Below are positions 1-8,403 of a stretch of 43,392 nt of DNA, piece by piece. The notes beneath the pieces are model-generated. The model saw only the letters and a program-made list of their open reading frames with translations. It did not search any database and was not told where the DNA came from. A program made the position numbers and the translations under genes. Positions within the stretch are counted from its first letter, which is position 1; each line of letters opens with the position of its first letter. Source of the DNA: an uncultured Clostridia bacterium (lineage in GTDB: Bacteria; Bacillota; Clostridia; Christensenellales; Aristaeellaceae); assembly GCA_934663625.1 (NCBI GenBank), contig CAKUKP010000011.1:1-43392 (forward strand), given 5' to 3'.

Positions 1-134
1 TCCTCGATTTCATCCCACCCGTCGCAATTCCCGATCACTGCTGCGATTGTCATGGCTATTATTTCATATAAATCATGCCTCACCTGTGATTGCTGCCTCG
101 TGTCTCTTATGCTGCTAAAACTTTCTTTCATCAT
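1..134 (-). CDS. ISAs1-type transposase, N-terminal part (cut by window edge)
   Basis: On the minus strand, an ATG at 134 (or the next codon, ATG at 131) follows a strong GAGGTGATC ribosome binding site at 138-147 and opens a frame with no stop before the window edge. The 44 visible residues begin MMKESFSSIRDTRQQSQVRH and continue with a stretch containing AMTIAAVIGNCDGWDEIE. This matches the N-terminal (DDE_Tnp_1-associated) domain of ISAs1-family transposases, where a 'DxR...KxxHxLxDIL...I.AVIxGxDxWxEIE' pattern is typical. The catalytic domain lies outside the window, so it cannot be said whether the element is intact. The family call rests on this short segment only. Confidence 0.68.
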   Translation of the reverse strand, partial: MMKESFSSIRDTRQQSQVRHDLYEIIAMTIAAVIGNCDGWDEIE

Positions 135-249
135 ACAGATCACCTCAGTGTCTTTATTCGCCACTCCCCTCAAAAATCCTTTTGGTAATGCATATGTAAT
201 ATTCGCAGCAACTGCTTAATTTGACGTTGCGGCCGTGGGCAGGCTGGGA

Positions 250-311
250 CAAATTTCATGCTTTTGACATTTGGTGTTCGATAATCAAGATCAAGGGAGT
301 TCTTTTGGACA
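250..311 (+). repeat. Promoter-like repeat, copy A
   Basis: About 62 bases nearly identical to 33426-33485 (copy B). Shared blocks include CTTTTGACATTTGGTGTTCG and AAGGGAGTTCTTTTGGACA, separated by a variable stretch with a 2-base length difference. In both copies a TATAAT begins exactly 11 bases after the shared GGAC (here 322-327). Copy B lies just upstream of the phosphorothioation operon. Copy A has no gene behind it, only hairpin repeats, so it looks like a leftover regulatory segment beside the transposase gene. Confidence 0.7.
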
Positions 312-361
312 CCATCTTTTATATAATAATATTCAGGTAAGCCGGGATATAAGGTAAATGA

Positions 362-700
362 CGAAAGCATGTCCCCATAAGTTCAAGGGACATGCTTTCT
401 GCGTTTCTATTCTGTTCGAACTTAGTTCTAATTCACGTTTTGAAATCCATAGATTCAAGATTTCAAAACTTACGTAGCTCTCTTGGCTCCACCTGATGGG
501 GGAGCTGTCAAAACCACAGGTTTTGACTGAGGGAGAGAAGCTCATAGATCGCTGCACCAACACAGTTTTTCTGCCTCGAATCTATGGGCAGAAAAACGTC
601 ATTTTGATTGCGCCTTGAACTTATGGGCGCAATCAAACCAACACGGTAGTTGCTGGGATCAAACGCCCTGCGTTTGGCGCGGCAGCTACTGGCTGTCTGC
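362..700. repeat. Intergenic hairpin repeat cluster 1
   Basis: Contains four perfect hairpins with 11-13 bp stems and 11-nt loops: stems 363-375/387-399, 437-447/459-469, 565-575/587-597 and 603-614/626-637. The loops are CATAAGTTCAA or CATAGATTCAA, or their reverse complements with at most one change, while stem sequences differ. Between them sits a module with constant flanks (CTCCACCTGATGGGGGAGCT ... GACTGAGGGAGAGAA, about 487-539) that itself holds a hairpin, GTCAAAACC/GGTTTTGAC at 507-527. The same modules recur at 7.7-8.2 kb and 15.7-16.3 kb. No protein is encoded here. Confidence 0.85.
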
Positions 701-1316
701 ACTGTTGACTTGCTGCTATAAGCATCAAATAAATTCTATTAGTCGCTATTAATGTACTTCCAAAAGAATTATACGCTTCTGTGAGTCGCGATTATTGCGT
801 TTCGCCCTCGGTTGCCGGCGGCGCCGGGTTATATCATCAGAGAGCCAAAGAACAGAACAATCGCGCGTTTTTCAAAATAGCGCCAAAGAACGCAACGATA
901 CTATTTTTGAAGACATGCAATAGCCTTGATTAATATATGCTGGACATGCGCGGCGCTTGGGGATCAGCCGGTTGTGCTGTAAAATGACGAACGGGCGCTC
1001 CAGCAGATGTTTGTTTTTTACAAGAATACATTTGATTCATCCATTTTTGTGAGCCGGAAAATGTGATAACATGGAATTGTTGGGATGATCTGTGCATTTT
1101 GGTGCGAAGATTGCATTGCGAATCGAAAATGCAGCAGTACAATCGGCGAACACGCCAAAAACCGGAAAAAACAATGCAGCGAAGCGCTCAATATGGATAC
1201 ATCGTGCGAATAACGATAAAAACATCCGCGACCGCGGATTGGGAATTATCCCCGCAAAATACCGCTGGATCACTGTGCGGGCGACCGCATCGAGATAAAT
1301 ATGAGGAGGTAGACAC
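701..1316. other. Gene-free upstream region of sugar operon
   Basis: About 600 bases between repeat cluster 1 and the first sugar-operon gene. No convincing coding frame is present: short frames here lack ribosome binding sites and recognisable sequence. It should carry the operon promoter and regulator sites, but I see no clear TTGACA/TATAAT pair. AT-rich stretches at about 915-985 and 1010-1075 are the best places to look. A strong ribosome binding site (GAGGAGG) precedes the gene at 1317. Confidence 0.5.
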
Positions 1317-2294
1317 ATGAAGAAAATTGCAACTCTGGTACTGGCGCTGATCCTGATTCTGGGCATCGCGTCCGTCGCAAGCGCGGAAGCGCACACCATC
1401 GCCCTGTGCAACATCAATGAAAAGGGCGTGTTCGGCAAGCTCGTCAAGAAGGGCTTTGAGGACGCATGCGCGGAGCGCGGCTGGAATCTGGTGTACTTCG
1501 ACAACAACGCCGACGGTCAGACCGCCGTCAGCAACGCATCCGCTCTGGCGCTGCGCGATGATATCGAATTCTGCGTGAACATGGTTGTGGATGCTTCCGT
1601 CGGTCAGTCCGTTATGGACATCCTGACCGAAGCGGGCATTCCGGTTCTGGCGGTGGACATCAGCCTGCCCGGTGCGCCGTTCTTCGGCATCGACAGCGGC
1701 AAGATGGGCACCTACAACGGCGAATGGGTCGCCGAATGGACGAAGGAAAACTGGGAAGGCAAGATGGATTACTGCGTGCTGATTACCCAGATCGCTTCCG
1801 GCGATGAAGTGAACCTGCGCGTGCGCAACAGCCCCGTGGCGATCGAAGCGGCGGGCGTTGAAATCGGCGAGGTCGTCGAAATCGAAGGCCAGAACGATAC
1901 CGCGATCGTGCAGCAGCGCTTCACGGATTTCCTGACCGCGCATCCCGATGCGGGCAAGATCTTCGTATTCACCATCAATGAAAACGCAGGTTCCGGCGTA
2001 TACGCGGCTGCGGTTACCGCCGGACGCGATCAGGACGTGCGCGTCATGACCTCCAACTGCGGCTCTCCCTTCGTTGACGCGATGTACGCGGTTGAAGGCG
2101 ATACCACCTTCTTCGCCGCCTGCGCGAACTATCCGGAACGCTACGGCGCACAGGTATGCGATCTGATCCAGACCGCGCTGGAGGACGGCGTGACGCTGGA
2201 AGGCGTATATCCCTGCAACATGACCATCGTTACCTGGGACAACATCGCCGAAGAATATCCGCGCGATAATCTGCCCTGGAAGGATCTGATCTAA
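1317..2294 (+). CDS. Sugar ABC transporter substrate-binding protein
   Basis: 325 residues. The N-terminus (MKKIATLVLALILILGIASV, then ASAEA) is a signal peptide, probably cleaved after ASA; there is no lipobox cysteine near it. The mature part follows the periplasmic-binding-protein type I fold of the RbsB/XylF group: a first lobe starting HTIALCNINEKGVFGKLVKKGFEDA, a hinge passing through FVFTINENAGSGVYAAAVTAG, and a C-terminal lobe. It captures an extracellular sugar and delivers it to the ATPase and permease encoded just downstream. A GAGGAGG ribosome binding site supports the start. A strong hairpin (2310-2340) follows the stop codon, as often seen after abundant binding-protein genes. 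The sugar is unknown; the isomerase and mutarotase in the operon suggest a 6-deoxyhexose or pentose. Confidence 0.88.
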   Translation: MKKIATLVLALILILGIASVASAEAHTIALCNINEKGVFGKLVKKGFEDACAERGWNLVYFDNNADGQTAVSNASALALRDDIEFCVNMVVDASVGQSVMDILTEAGIPVLAVDISLPGAPFFGIDSGKMGTYNGEWVAEWTKENWEGKMDYCVLITQIASGDEVNLRVRNSPVAIEAAGVEIGEVVEIEGQNDTAIVQQRFTDFLTAHPDAGKIFVFTINENAGSGVYAAAVTAGRDQDVRVMTSNCGSPFVDAMYAVEGDTTFFAACANYPERYGAQVCDLIQTALEDGVTLEGVYPCNMTIVTWDNIAEEYPRDNLPWKDLI

Positions 2295-2309
2295 TTTAAT
2301 CTGACCATT

Positions 2310-2340
2310 CATCGGGTACGGTCAAAAACCGTACCCGATG
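2310..2340 (+). terminator. Intra-operon hairpin after binding-protein gene
   Basis: A perfect 13-bp stem (2310-2322 with 2328-2340) and a CAAAA loop. No T-run follows, so full termination is unlikely. It probably protects the upstream mRNA or causes partial termination, raising binding-protein expression over the ATPase. Confidence 0.6.
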
Positions 2341-2377
2341 TGCAAAACGGCTTTCTAAAGAAACAGAGGTGAGTATT

Positions 2378-3886
2378 TTGTCAGATCAGTCCATGCAAAG
2401 CGGCATGAACAACGATATCCTCATCGAGGCGCACGGCATCAACAAGCAGTTTCCGGGCGTTAAGGCGCTGACTGACGTTGCGCTTACCCTTCGCAAGGGC
2501 GAAGTGGTGGCGCTGCTGGGCGAAAACGGCGCGGGCAAATCCACGCTGATCAAGGTTCTGTCCGGCATTTATCAGCCCGATTCCGGTGAAATCCGAATGA
2601 ATGGCAAACCGGTGCATTTTGAATTGCCCGCGCAGGCCACCGAAGCGGGAATCGGCGTAATTCATCAGGAACTGAACTATGTTCCCACCATCTCCATTGC
2701 GGAAAACATTTTTATGGGCAAGCTGCCCCTGAAGCGCGGCTTCGTGGATTATAAAACCATGTATGCCGAATCCTCCAGGATCATGGCCAGCGTGGGTCTG
2801 CATCTGAACCCGCGCATGACGATCGGCAGCTGCACCGTGGCGCAGAAGCAGCTGATCGAAATCGCGAAGGTGCTGAACGCCGATGCGCGCATCATCATTC
2901 TGGATGAACCCACCAGCGCGCTGAATGAAATCGAAACGGAATACCTTTTCGGATTGATTCGCAGGGCGAGCGAATCCGGAATCGGTATACTCTATATTTC
3001 GCACAAGCTGGACGAGCTGTTCGCCGTGGCAAACCGTGTGGTGGTGCTGCGCGACGGCTGCGTGACCGGCGAACTGGATATCGCAGCCACCACGCGCGAT
3101 CAGCTGATTGCGCGCATGGTCGGCCGTGAAATGAAGGATATGTATCCCAAGACGGCGTGCGAAGTGGGCGAAACCATATTCAGGGTGGATAAGCTCAGCA
3201 CCGACGCGCTGAAGGAAATCTCCTTTGAAACGCGGCGGAGCGAGGTATTCGGCATTTACGGCCTGATGGGCTCCGGCCACGAAAGAATCGGCGCGGCGCT
3301 GTTCGGGCAGGACATCATCACCGGCGGCGATGTATACATTCACGGAAAAAGGGTGAAGATCAACATGCCGATGGACGCGATCCGCAATGGCGTGGCGTAC
3401 GTTCCGGCGGAGCGCAAAACCGAAGGACTGGTGCTGAACCAGAGCGTGATGGTGAACGCCGCATCCGCGCGCTATTCGAAGGAACATCCCTTCTTTCTGA
3501 ACGCAAAGCGGGATATGCAGAGCGCCCAGAAATGGATCGAAGCGCTGCGCATCAAAACCCCGCGGGCGACCACGAAGGTAGAATCGCTCTCCGGCGGCAA
3601 CCAGCAGAAGGTAGTGCTCGCCAAATGGCTGGAGCTTTCTCCGGATGTGTTCATTCTCAACGAACCGACGCGCGGCATCGATGTGGGCGCGAAGGCGGAA
3701 ATTTATCGCATTCTGAACGATCTGTGCGCGCAGGGCAAGTGCGTAATTATCATTACATCGGAAATGCCCGAACTGCTTGCGATTTCGGATCGAATCATGG
3801 TGATGTTTGAAGGGCGGGTTTCCGGCTTCCTCGAAGGATCGGAAGCCACGCAGGAACGTGTAGTTGAACTCGCGATTGGAGGTTAA
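2378..3886 (+). CDS. Sugar ABC transporter ATP-binding protein (RbsA/MglA type)
   Basis: About 502 residues with two tandem nucleotide-binding domains, as in RbsA, MglA and XylG. The first has Walker A GENGAGKST, Q-loop region IGVIHQELNYVP and Walker B IIILDEPTSAL. The second has a degenerate Walker A (GLMGSGHERIGA) but an intact LSGGNQQKVVLAKWL signature and FILNEPTRGIDVG, the usual asymmetry of this family. A GTG at 2369 also opens the frame, but GAGGTG at 2366-2371 sits at ideal distance from a TTG at 2378, which I prefer. It energises uptake of the sugar bound by the upstream protein through the downstream permease. Confidence 0.9.
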   Translation: MSDQSMQSGMNNDILIEAHGINKQFPGVKALTDVALTLRKGEVVALLGENGAGKSTLIKVLSGIYQPDSGEIRMNGKPVHFELPAQATEAGIGVIHQELNYVPTISIAENIFMGKLPLKRGFVDYKTMYAESSRIMASVGLHLNPRMTIGSCTVAQKQLIEIAKVLNADARIIILDEPTSALNEIETEYLFGLIRRASESGIGILYISHKLDELFAVANRVVVLRDGCVTGELDIAATTRDQLIARMVGREMKDMYPKTACEVGETIFRVDKLSTDALKEISFETRRSEVFGIYGLMGSGHERIGAALFGQDIITGGDVYIHGKRVKINMPMDAIRNGVAYVPAERKTEGLVLNQSVMVNAASARYSKEHPFFLNAKRDMQSAQKWIEALRIKTPRATTKVESLSGGNQQKVVLAKWLELSPDVFILNEPTRGIDVGAKAEIYRILNDLCAQGKCVIIITSEMPELLAISDRIMVMFEGRVSGFLEGSEATQERVVELAIGG

Positions 3887-3890
3887 AGAG

Positions 3891-4877
3891 ATGGCACAGA
3901 AGGCAGAAATGCAGGGGAAAAGCAGCATTAAGGATAAGCTGGGCTCCATAACCAGCCTGTTTACCGTAATCGGCGCGCTGATTGCGCTGATCGTGTTCTT
4001 CTCGCTCACATCGCCGTACTTCCTCAGCGTGAAGAATTTCCTGAACATCGGCATGTACGCCGCGATCATCGGCTGCGTGTGCTGTTCGGTAACGTTCGTC
4101 AATATTGCCGGTATGATGGATATTTCCATCGGTTCGCAGGTCGCCGTGGTGGGCATGGTGGTCGCCGTGGCGAGCCGCGCGGAAATCGCGTGGCCGCTGA
4201 TCATCGTGCTGGGATTGCTCACCGGCATGGCGTGCGGCAGCGTAAACGGATTCCTGGTAACGGTGTTCAAGCTGAACGCGTTCATTACCACCATCGCCAC
4301 GATGCAGACGCTGCGCGGTGTGGCATATCTGATTTCCAACGGCATGAGCCTGACCATCGCGAACCCGCCGCTGCAGTTCATCGGCCGCGGTCGAATCGGC
4401 GGCTTCCCGTTCGCGCTGATCATCATGCTGGTCGCCTATGTGATCTTCCACATTATTTCCAAATATACCGTTTTCGGACGGCAGGTATACATGATCGGCG
4501 GCAATCCGCAGGCCAGCTTCCTGGCGGGCGTGAAGGTAAACGCCATGCGCTTTAAGATTTACCTGCTGAACGGCCTGATGGCAGGCGTGGCGGGCATCAT
4601 TCTGGCGGCGCAGACCGGATCGGGCATGCCCAATGCGGCGGCGACCTACAATATGACCGCGCTTTCGGCGGTTATTCTGGGCGGCGCGGCGCTGACGGGC
4701 GGCAAGGGCACGATCTTCGGCACCTTCCTGGGTTCGATGGTTATCGCGATTCTGCAAAACGGCATGACGCTTCTGAACGTCGGCGCGTACTGGCAGGATA
4801 TCATCATCGGTCTGGTGCTGATCGTATCCGTATCCATCGACGCCATCAAGGGCGGATCGCTCAAGCGCAAAATCTGA
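3891..4877 (+). CDS. Sugar ABC transporter permease (RbsC type)
   Basis: 328 residues with about eight to ten hydrophobic segments, matching the BPD_transp_2 permease family (RbsC, XylH, AraH). Recognisable stretches are MMDISIGSQVAVVGMVVAVA, the family motif region TIATMQTLRGVAYLISNG, and the C-terminal LSAVILGGAALTGGKGTIFG. The start is the ATG at 3891, five bases after the ATPase stop codon, with a GGAGG site (3878-3882) inside the end of the ATPase gene. An upstream in-frame TTG has no such site. It forms the membrane channel of the importer. Confidence 0.9.
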   Translation: MAQKAEMQGKSSIKDKLGSITSLFTVIGALIALIVFFSLTSPYFLSVKNFLNIGMYAAIIGCVCCSVTFVNIAGMMDISIGSQVAVVGMVVAVASRAEIAWPLIIVLGLLTGMACGSVNGFLVTVFKLNAFITTIATMQTLRGVAYLISNGMSLTIANPPLQFIGRGRIGGFPFALIIMLVAYVIFHIISKYTVFGRQVYMIGGNPQASFLAGVKVNAMRFKIYLLNGLMAGVAGIILAAQTGSGMPNAAATYNMTALSAVILGGAALTGGKGTIFGTFLGSMVIAILQNGMTLLNVGAYWQDIIIGLVLIVSVSIDAIKGGSLKRKI

Positions 4878-4951
4878 TTTCCTACAGGGTCGAAAAGTCT
4901 GCCGCGGGATCGCGGAGGTTACCAAACACATAAATGAAGAGGTGCAAAACA

Positions 4952-6400
4952 GTGATTGAACGTTTGAATGCGAGAACGGCGCGAATCGGTATGTTCGGCG
5001 TGGCGCATCCCGTGTATTGGGATCAGTTCCCGGGTCTTGAAGAAACGCTGATGGGCTTCCATGCGGAGCTGAAGGCAAAGGTCGTCGCCAACGAAGTGGA
5101 AGTGATCGATTTCGGCATGGTGGATACGAATGAAAAGGCGTTTGAAACGCTGGAAAAGATGAAGGGCGCGAAGCTGGACGTACTGTTCTGCAATATGCTG
5201 ACCTACGCCACTTCCTCCGTGTTTGCGCCGATCGTGCGCGGCATGGATATCCCGATGGTGCTCATCGCGCTGCAGCCGAAGCGCCATATGGATTATGATC
5301 ACGCCAATACCCGTCGGCAGCTGGAAAACGATAATATCTGCTCCGTACCGGAATTTACCGGCGTGGCGATTCGCATGGGCAAGAAGGTAAACGACGTCGT
5401 TCTGGGTGTGCTGCACGATGATCCGAAGGCGGATGCGGAAATCGCCGAATGGTGCGAAATCGCGAAGGTGCTGCACGATCTGAAGGGCGCGCGCTTCGGT
5501 CTGATGGGGCATGTGCTGGAATCCATGTATGATATGCATGCCGATCCCACCGCGATTGCCGCCGCATTCGGCGTACATGTGCCGCTGCTGGAGGTAGATG
5601 ATGTGCTGGCGGTGAGCGACACCGTGACCGATGCGGAAATCGCCGCAAAGACCGAATTGATCCGCGATAATTTCGATATGCCGGATCCCGTTTCCGATCC
5701 GATCACCATGAAGCTGACGGACGCCGATCTGCACAAGGCGGCGAAGGCGGCGGTCACGCTGGATAAGTTCGTTGAAAAATACCATCTTACGGGACTTGCC
5801 TACTATTATAACGGCCGCCCCGGCTCCGAACATCAGGAAATGGTCAGTTCGTTCATCGTGGGCAATTCCATTCTGAACGCGCAGGGCATTCCGATGTGCG
5901 GCGAATTCGATATCAAAACCTGCATCGCCATGTTCATCATGGATCGCCTGAATATCGGCGGCAGCTTCGCGGAATTCCATCCCTTCGATTTCGATGAAGA
6001 TTTCATCTTTGTCGGCCACGATGGCCCGCATCATATCGCCATCGCGGAGGGCAAGCCCGTGCTGCGCAGCCTGAAGAAGTATCATGGCAAGCCCGGCTCC
6101 GGCGCTTCCGTGGAATTCAAGATCAAGGAAGGCCCGATCACCATGCTGGGCATCACCCAGACCGGCGATAACAAATTCAAGTTCGTCATCGGCGAAGGCT
6201 ATTCCAAGCAGGGCCCGATCCCGCCGACCGGCAACACCAATACCCGCGGCTTCTTCGAACCGAATTCCCGCGATTTCATCAAAAAGTGGGTCATGGCGGG
6301 GCCGACCCATCATTACGCGCTGGGCGTCGGCCATCACGCCGAAACCATCGCAAAGATCGCGGAAATCCTGGGCATTGAAGCCGAGATCCTGCGCGGCTGA
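4952..6400 (+). CDS. L-arabinose/L-fucose isomerase-family enzyme
   Basis: About 482 residues from a GTG at 4952, chosen because GAAGAGGTG (4936-4944) is seven bases upstream; the in-frame ATG at 4934 overlaps that site. The protein resembles the AraA/FucI ketol-isomerase fold. Candidate metal and catalytic residues are visible where AraA has them: the Glu of CGEFDIKT, the Glu of FAEFHPFDFDED, the His of FVGHDGPHH, and the C-terminal GPTHHYALGVGHH. Such enzymes interconvert an aldose and a ketose using Mn2+. The substrate is not proven: the transporter and a RhaM-like mutarotase suggest a rare or deoxy sugar. No kinase or aldolase for the product lies in the operon. Confidence 0.75.
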   Translation: MIERLNARTARIGMFGVAHPVYWDQFPGLEETLMGFHAELKAKVVANEVEVIDFGMVDTNEKAFETLEKMKGAKLDVLFCNMLTYATSSVFAPIVRGMDIPMVLIALQPKRHMDYDHANTRRQLENDNICSVPEFTGVAIRMGKKVNDVVLGVLHDDPKADAEIAEWCEIAKVLHDLKGARFGLMGHVLESMYDMHADPTAIAAAFGVHVPLLEVDDVLAVSDTVTDAEIAAKTELIRDNFDMPDPVSDPITMKLTDADLHKAAKAAVTLDKFVEKYHLTGLAYYYNGRPGSEHQEMVSSFIVGNSILNAQGIPMCGEFDIKTCIAMFIMDRLNIGGSFAEFHPFDFDEDFIFVGHDGPHHIAIAEGKPVLRSLKKYHGKPGSGASVEFKIKEGPITMLGITQTGDNKFKFVIGEGYSKQGPIPPTGNTNTRGFFEPNSRDFIKKWVMAGPTHHYALGVGHHAETIAKIAEILGIEAEILRG

Positions 6401-6411
6401 CGGGTACGAAC

Positions 6412-6726
6412 ATGGATCGCAGAATATGGAAGGCGCGGCTGATGCCGAATATGCGCGATGAATATGTGCGCCGCCATGATGAAATCTGGCCGGAAATGAT
6501 TGATGAACTGCGCGCCGCCGGAATTCGCAATTATACGATCTGGAACAACGGCGATGAATTGATCGGCTATTATGAATGCGATGATCTGGCGGCATGCGAG
6601 GCGTACAAGGCGCAAAGCGAGGTCATGCGCCGCTGGAGCGTTTCCATGCAGGGAATCATGGAAATGGAAACGGATCCCGAAACGGGCAGCGTAAAAACAT
6701 TTGACCAGCTATTCAAATTGATGTAA
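6412..6726 (+). CDS. rhaM: L-rhamnose mutarotase family protein
   Basis: 104 residues, the standard RhaM (DUF718) length. The order M..EY.RRHDEIWPEM...L..AGI.NY.I....EL.GYYEC is the family pattern, with the catalytic His inside RRHDEIWPE (about residue 22). The enzyme interconverts the anomers of L-rhamnose or related sugars, supplying the form an isomerase accepts. The gene starts 11 bases after the isomerase gene, so the two are co-transcribed and probably act on the same sugar. L-fucose or another 6-deoxyhexose is possible as substrate. Confidence 0.85.
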   Translation: MDRRIWKARLMPNMRDEYVRRHDEIWPEMIDELRAAGIRNYTIWNNGDELIGYYECDDLAACEAYKAQSEVMRRWSVSMQGIMEMETDPETGSVKTFDQLFKLM

Positions 6727-6741
6727 TATAGAATCACAGAA

Positions 6742-6771
6742 TGCGGACAATCGCGCGTGCGGTTGTCCGCA
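6742..6771 (+). terminator. Hairpin after the mutarotase gene
   Basis: Inverted repeat TGCGGACAA / TTGTCCGCA (6742-6750 and 6763-6771) in the gap before the AraC gene. It lacks a T-run, so termination is uncertain; it may separate operon and regulator expression. Confidence 0.45.
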
Positions 6772-6799
6772 ATTACCAATGGAATGGTTTGGGGATCAC

Positions 6800-7735
6800 A
6801 TGAAAAAAACGTCCATTTGCTTTTCGGATATCCATCCGTTTGTGCGCTATGTGCAGAATCTGCGCATCGTTCGAGAGGTTTATCCCGCGTGCAGCAACGT
6901 TGTGCCTTACGATGCGCGCATATTCTATGTGCATTCCGGCAAGGGAACGCTGCACATCGATGGGGAAGAATTCGCGCTGTCCCGCGGTCAGGCGATGCTG
7001 TGGATGGCGGGCGTGAATTATCTGATTCGAAGCGATGATGAAATCAACGATCCGCTGATTCTGCTCGGCTGCAATTTTGATTTTATTCAGGCGGATCGGC
7101 AATATACCACGCCAATTCCGCCCGATCCCACGGATACGTTCGATCCGAGCCGCATTCGCGCCGATGTGGAAATTACCGATTTTCCGCGCATGAACAAACC
7201 CGTGATCATCGGCAACATGCAATCGATCGAAGAGCCGCTTCTGCGGATGGTGCGCGAATACAAAACGCAGAAGCTGTTCTTTTCGGAAAAGCTCAGCAGT
7301 ATCCTTTCGGAAATCATCGTGTCCATCGGGCGGCGCGTGGTGCTGTATGATTCGGATAACGGCATGTCCGCCGAACAGGGCGATCGAATCATCGCCTACA
7401 TCCATGAGCATTACGCCGAAGCGCTGGACAACAAACGGCTCGGACAGATTTTCGGGTATCATCCAAATCATCTGAACCGAATCATGAAGCGATATACCGG
7501 ACGCACGCTGCATCAGTACCTTTGCCGGTATCGCATCGCCTGCGCGGTGGATATGCTGCTGGCAACCACCATGCCCATCGCCGAAATCGCGACCGGCGTG
7601 GGCTTCTACGACGCCAGCCATTTCTCCAACGCCTTCAAAAGAATCATGGGCTGCGCGCCCGGCGAACTTCGGGGCGGGCTGAGCCCGCTTGCATCTGCTG
7701 CCGCGATCAAAAAGGACGAATCCACGACCCCATAG
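6800..7735 (+). CDS. AraC-family transcriptional regulator
   Basis: 311 residues. The N-terminal half is a cupin-like sensor (FYVHSGKGTLHIDGEEFALSRGQAMLW, about residues 40-75). The C-terminal half holds the two AraC helix-turn-helix motifs: LGQIFGYHPNHLNRIMKRYTG, then IAEIATGVGFYDASHFSNAFKRIMG. The ATG at 6800 follows a GGGGATC site. It most likely senses the imported sugar and controls the upstream operon. The last roughly 20 residues (after GCAPGELR) are encoded by intergenic repeat sequence, and the stop codon lies in the loop of a repeat hairpin (7718-7754), so the natural end of the gene has been replaced by the repeat. Confidence 0.9.
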   Translation: MKKTSICFSDIHPFVRYVQNLRIVREVYPACSNVVPYDARIFYVHSGKGTLHIDGEEFALSRGQAMLWMAGVNYLIRSDDEINDPLILLGCNFDFIQADRQYTTPIPPDPTDTFDPSRIRADVEITDFPRMNKPVIIGNMQSIEEPLLRMVREYKTQKLFFSEKLSSILSEIIVSIGRRVVLYDSDNGMSAEQGDRIIAYIHEHYAEALDNKRLGQIFGYHPNHLNRIMKRYTGRTLHQYLCRYRIACAVDMLLATTMPIAEIATGVGFYDASHFSNAFKRIMGCAPGELRGGLSPLASAAAIKKDESTTP

Positions 7736-8222
7736 ATTTAAGGGTCGTGGATTCTGTGGTTGCAGGCTGAGCCCGCTTCCGGTAACTGCCGTGTTGCCGG
7801 CAGTGCCGGTTTCCAGCTGCTGCCGCGCCAGAAATGACGAATCCATGTCCCCATAAGTTCAAGGGACATGGATTCTGTGGTTCTATTCGATTCGGGCTTT
7901 CTACAAATCCACGTTTTGATGCCCATTAATTCAAGGCATCAAAACTTATGTAGTTCTCTCCTTCCGCCGGCAGCGCCGGCACCTTCCTCATCAGAGGAAG
8001 GCAAGGGTTACGCCGTTCTTTTGGCTCCACCTGATGGGGGAGCTGTCAAAACCACAGGTTTTGACTGAGGGAGAGAAGCCCATTGATCGCTGTACCAACA
8101 TAGTTTTTCTGCCTTGAACTTATGGGCAGAAAAACGTCGCTTTGCGGCGGTCATTCTGACCGACCGCCGCGAGCCAGCGCGGTAGCTACTGGAAGCGGGC
8201 ACAGCCCGCCAGCGCAGAGATA
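7674..8222. repeat. Intergenic hairpin repeat cluster 2
   Basis: Four perfect constant-loop hairpins: 7718-7730/7742-7754, 7839-7851/7863-7875, 7913-7923/7935-7945 and 8103-8113/8125-8135, each with an 11-nt loop of the CATAAGTTCAA class. It also has CCTTCCTC/GAGGAAGG at about 7980-8000, a GTCAAAACC/GGTTTTGAC hairpin inside the same CTCCACC...GAGGGAGAGAAG frame as cluster 1, and short GC-rich inverted repeats. The segment from the end of the AraC gene (GGGCTGAGCCCGCTT ... GACGAATCCA) is repeated imperfectly at about 7766-7845, indicating tandem duplication. No gene is present between 7736 and 8403. Confidence 0.85.
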
Positions 8223-8333
8223 CATATGGCAATGCCTCGATTCGTATAGATTTATATTGATTATAAGGATCGAAAGGAACGCCTGTCAACCCTTTGTGGA
8301 AAATCTCAACCGCTGCGTTTGATCAAATACGGC

Positions 8334-8362
8334 TTGCGCAACCGGCGGATTCCATGTATAAT
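8334..8362 (+). promoter_or_regulatory. Sigma-A-type promoter of glycosyltransferase operon
   Basis: TTGCGC (8334-8339), a 17-base spacer and a perfect TATAAT (8357-8362), about 42 bases before the glycosyltransferase start. Likely drives the genes from 8404 to at least 10794. Confidence 0.65.
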
Positions 8363-8403
8363 GATGGCAGATATACAAATACATCGATGCGGGAGATGCA
8401 TAA

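Noticed and set aside
170..370. 66-residue minus-strand frame covering repeat copy A
   Set aside because: The matching frame in copy B differs by a 2-base length change and is not conserved as protein, so the shared signal is DNA-level.
1188..2312. Long open frames antisense to the binding-protein, ATPase, TldD/TldE and other backbone genes
   Set aside because: GC-rich codon bias opens the opposite strand. These frames have no recognisable domains, lack proper ribosome binding sites, and the sense frames encode clear protein families.
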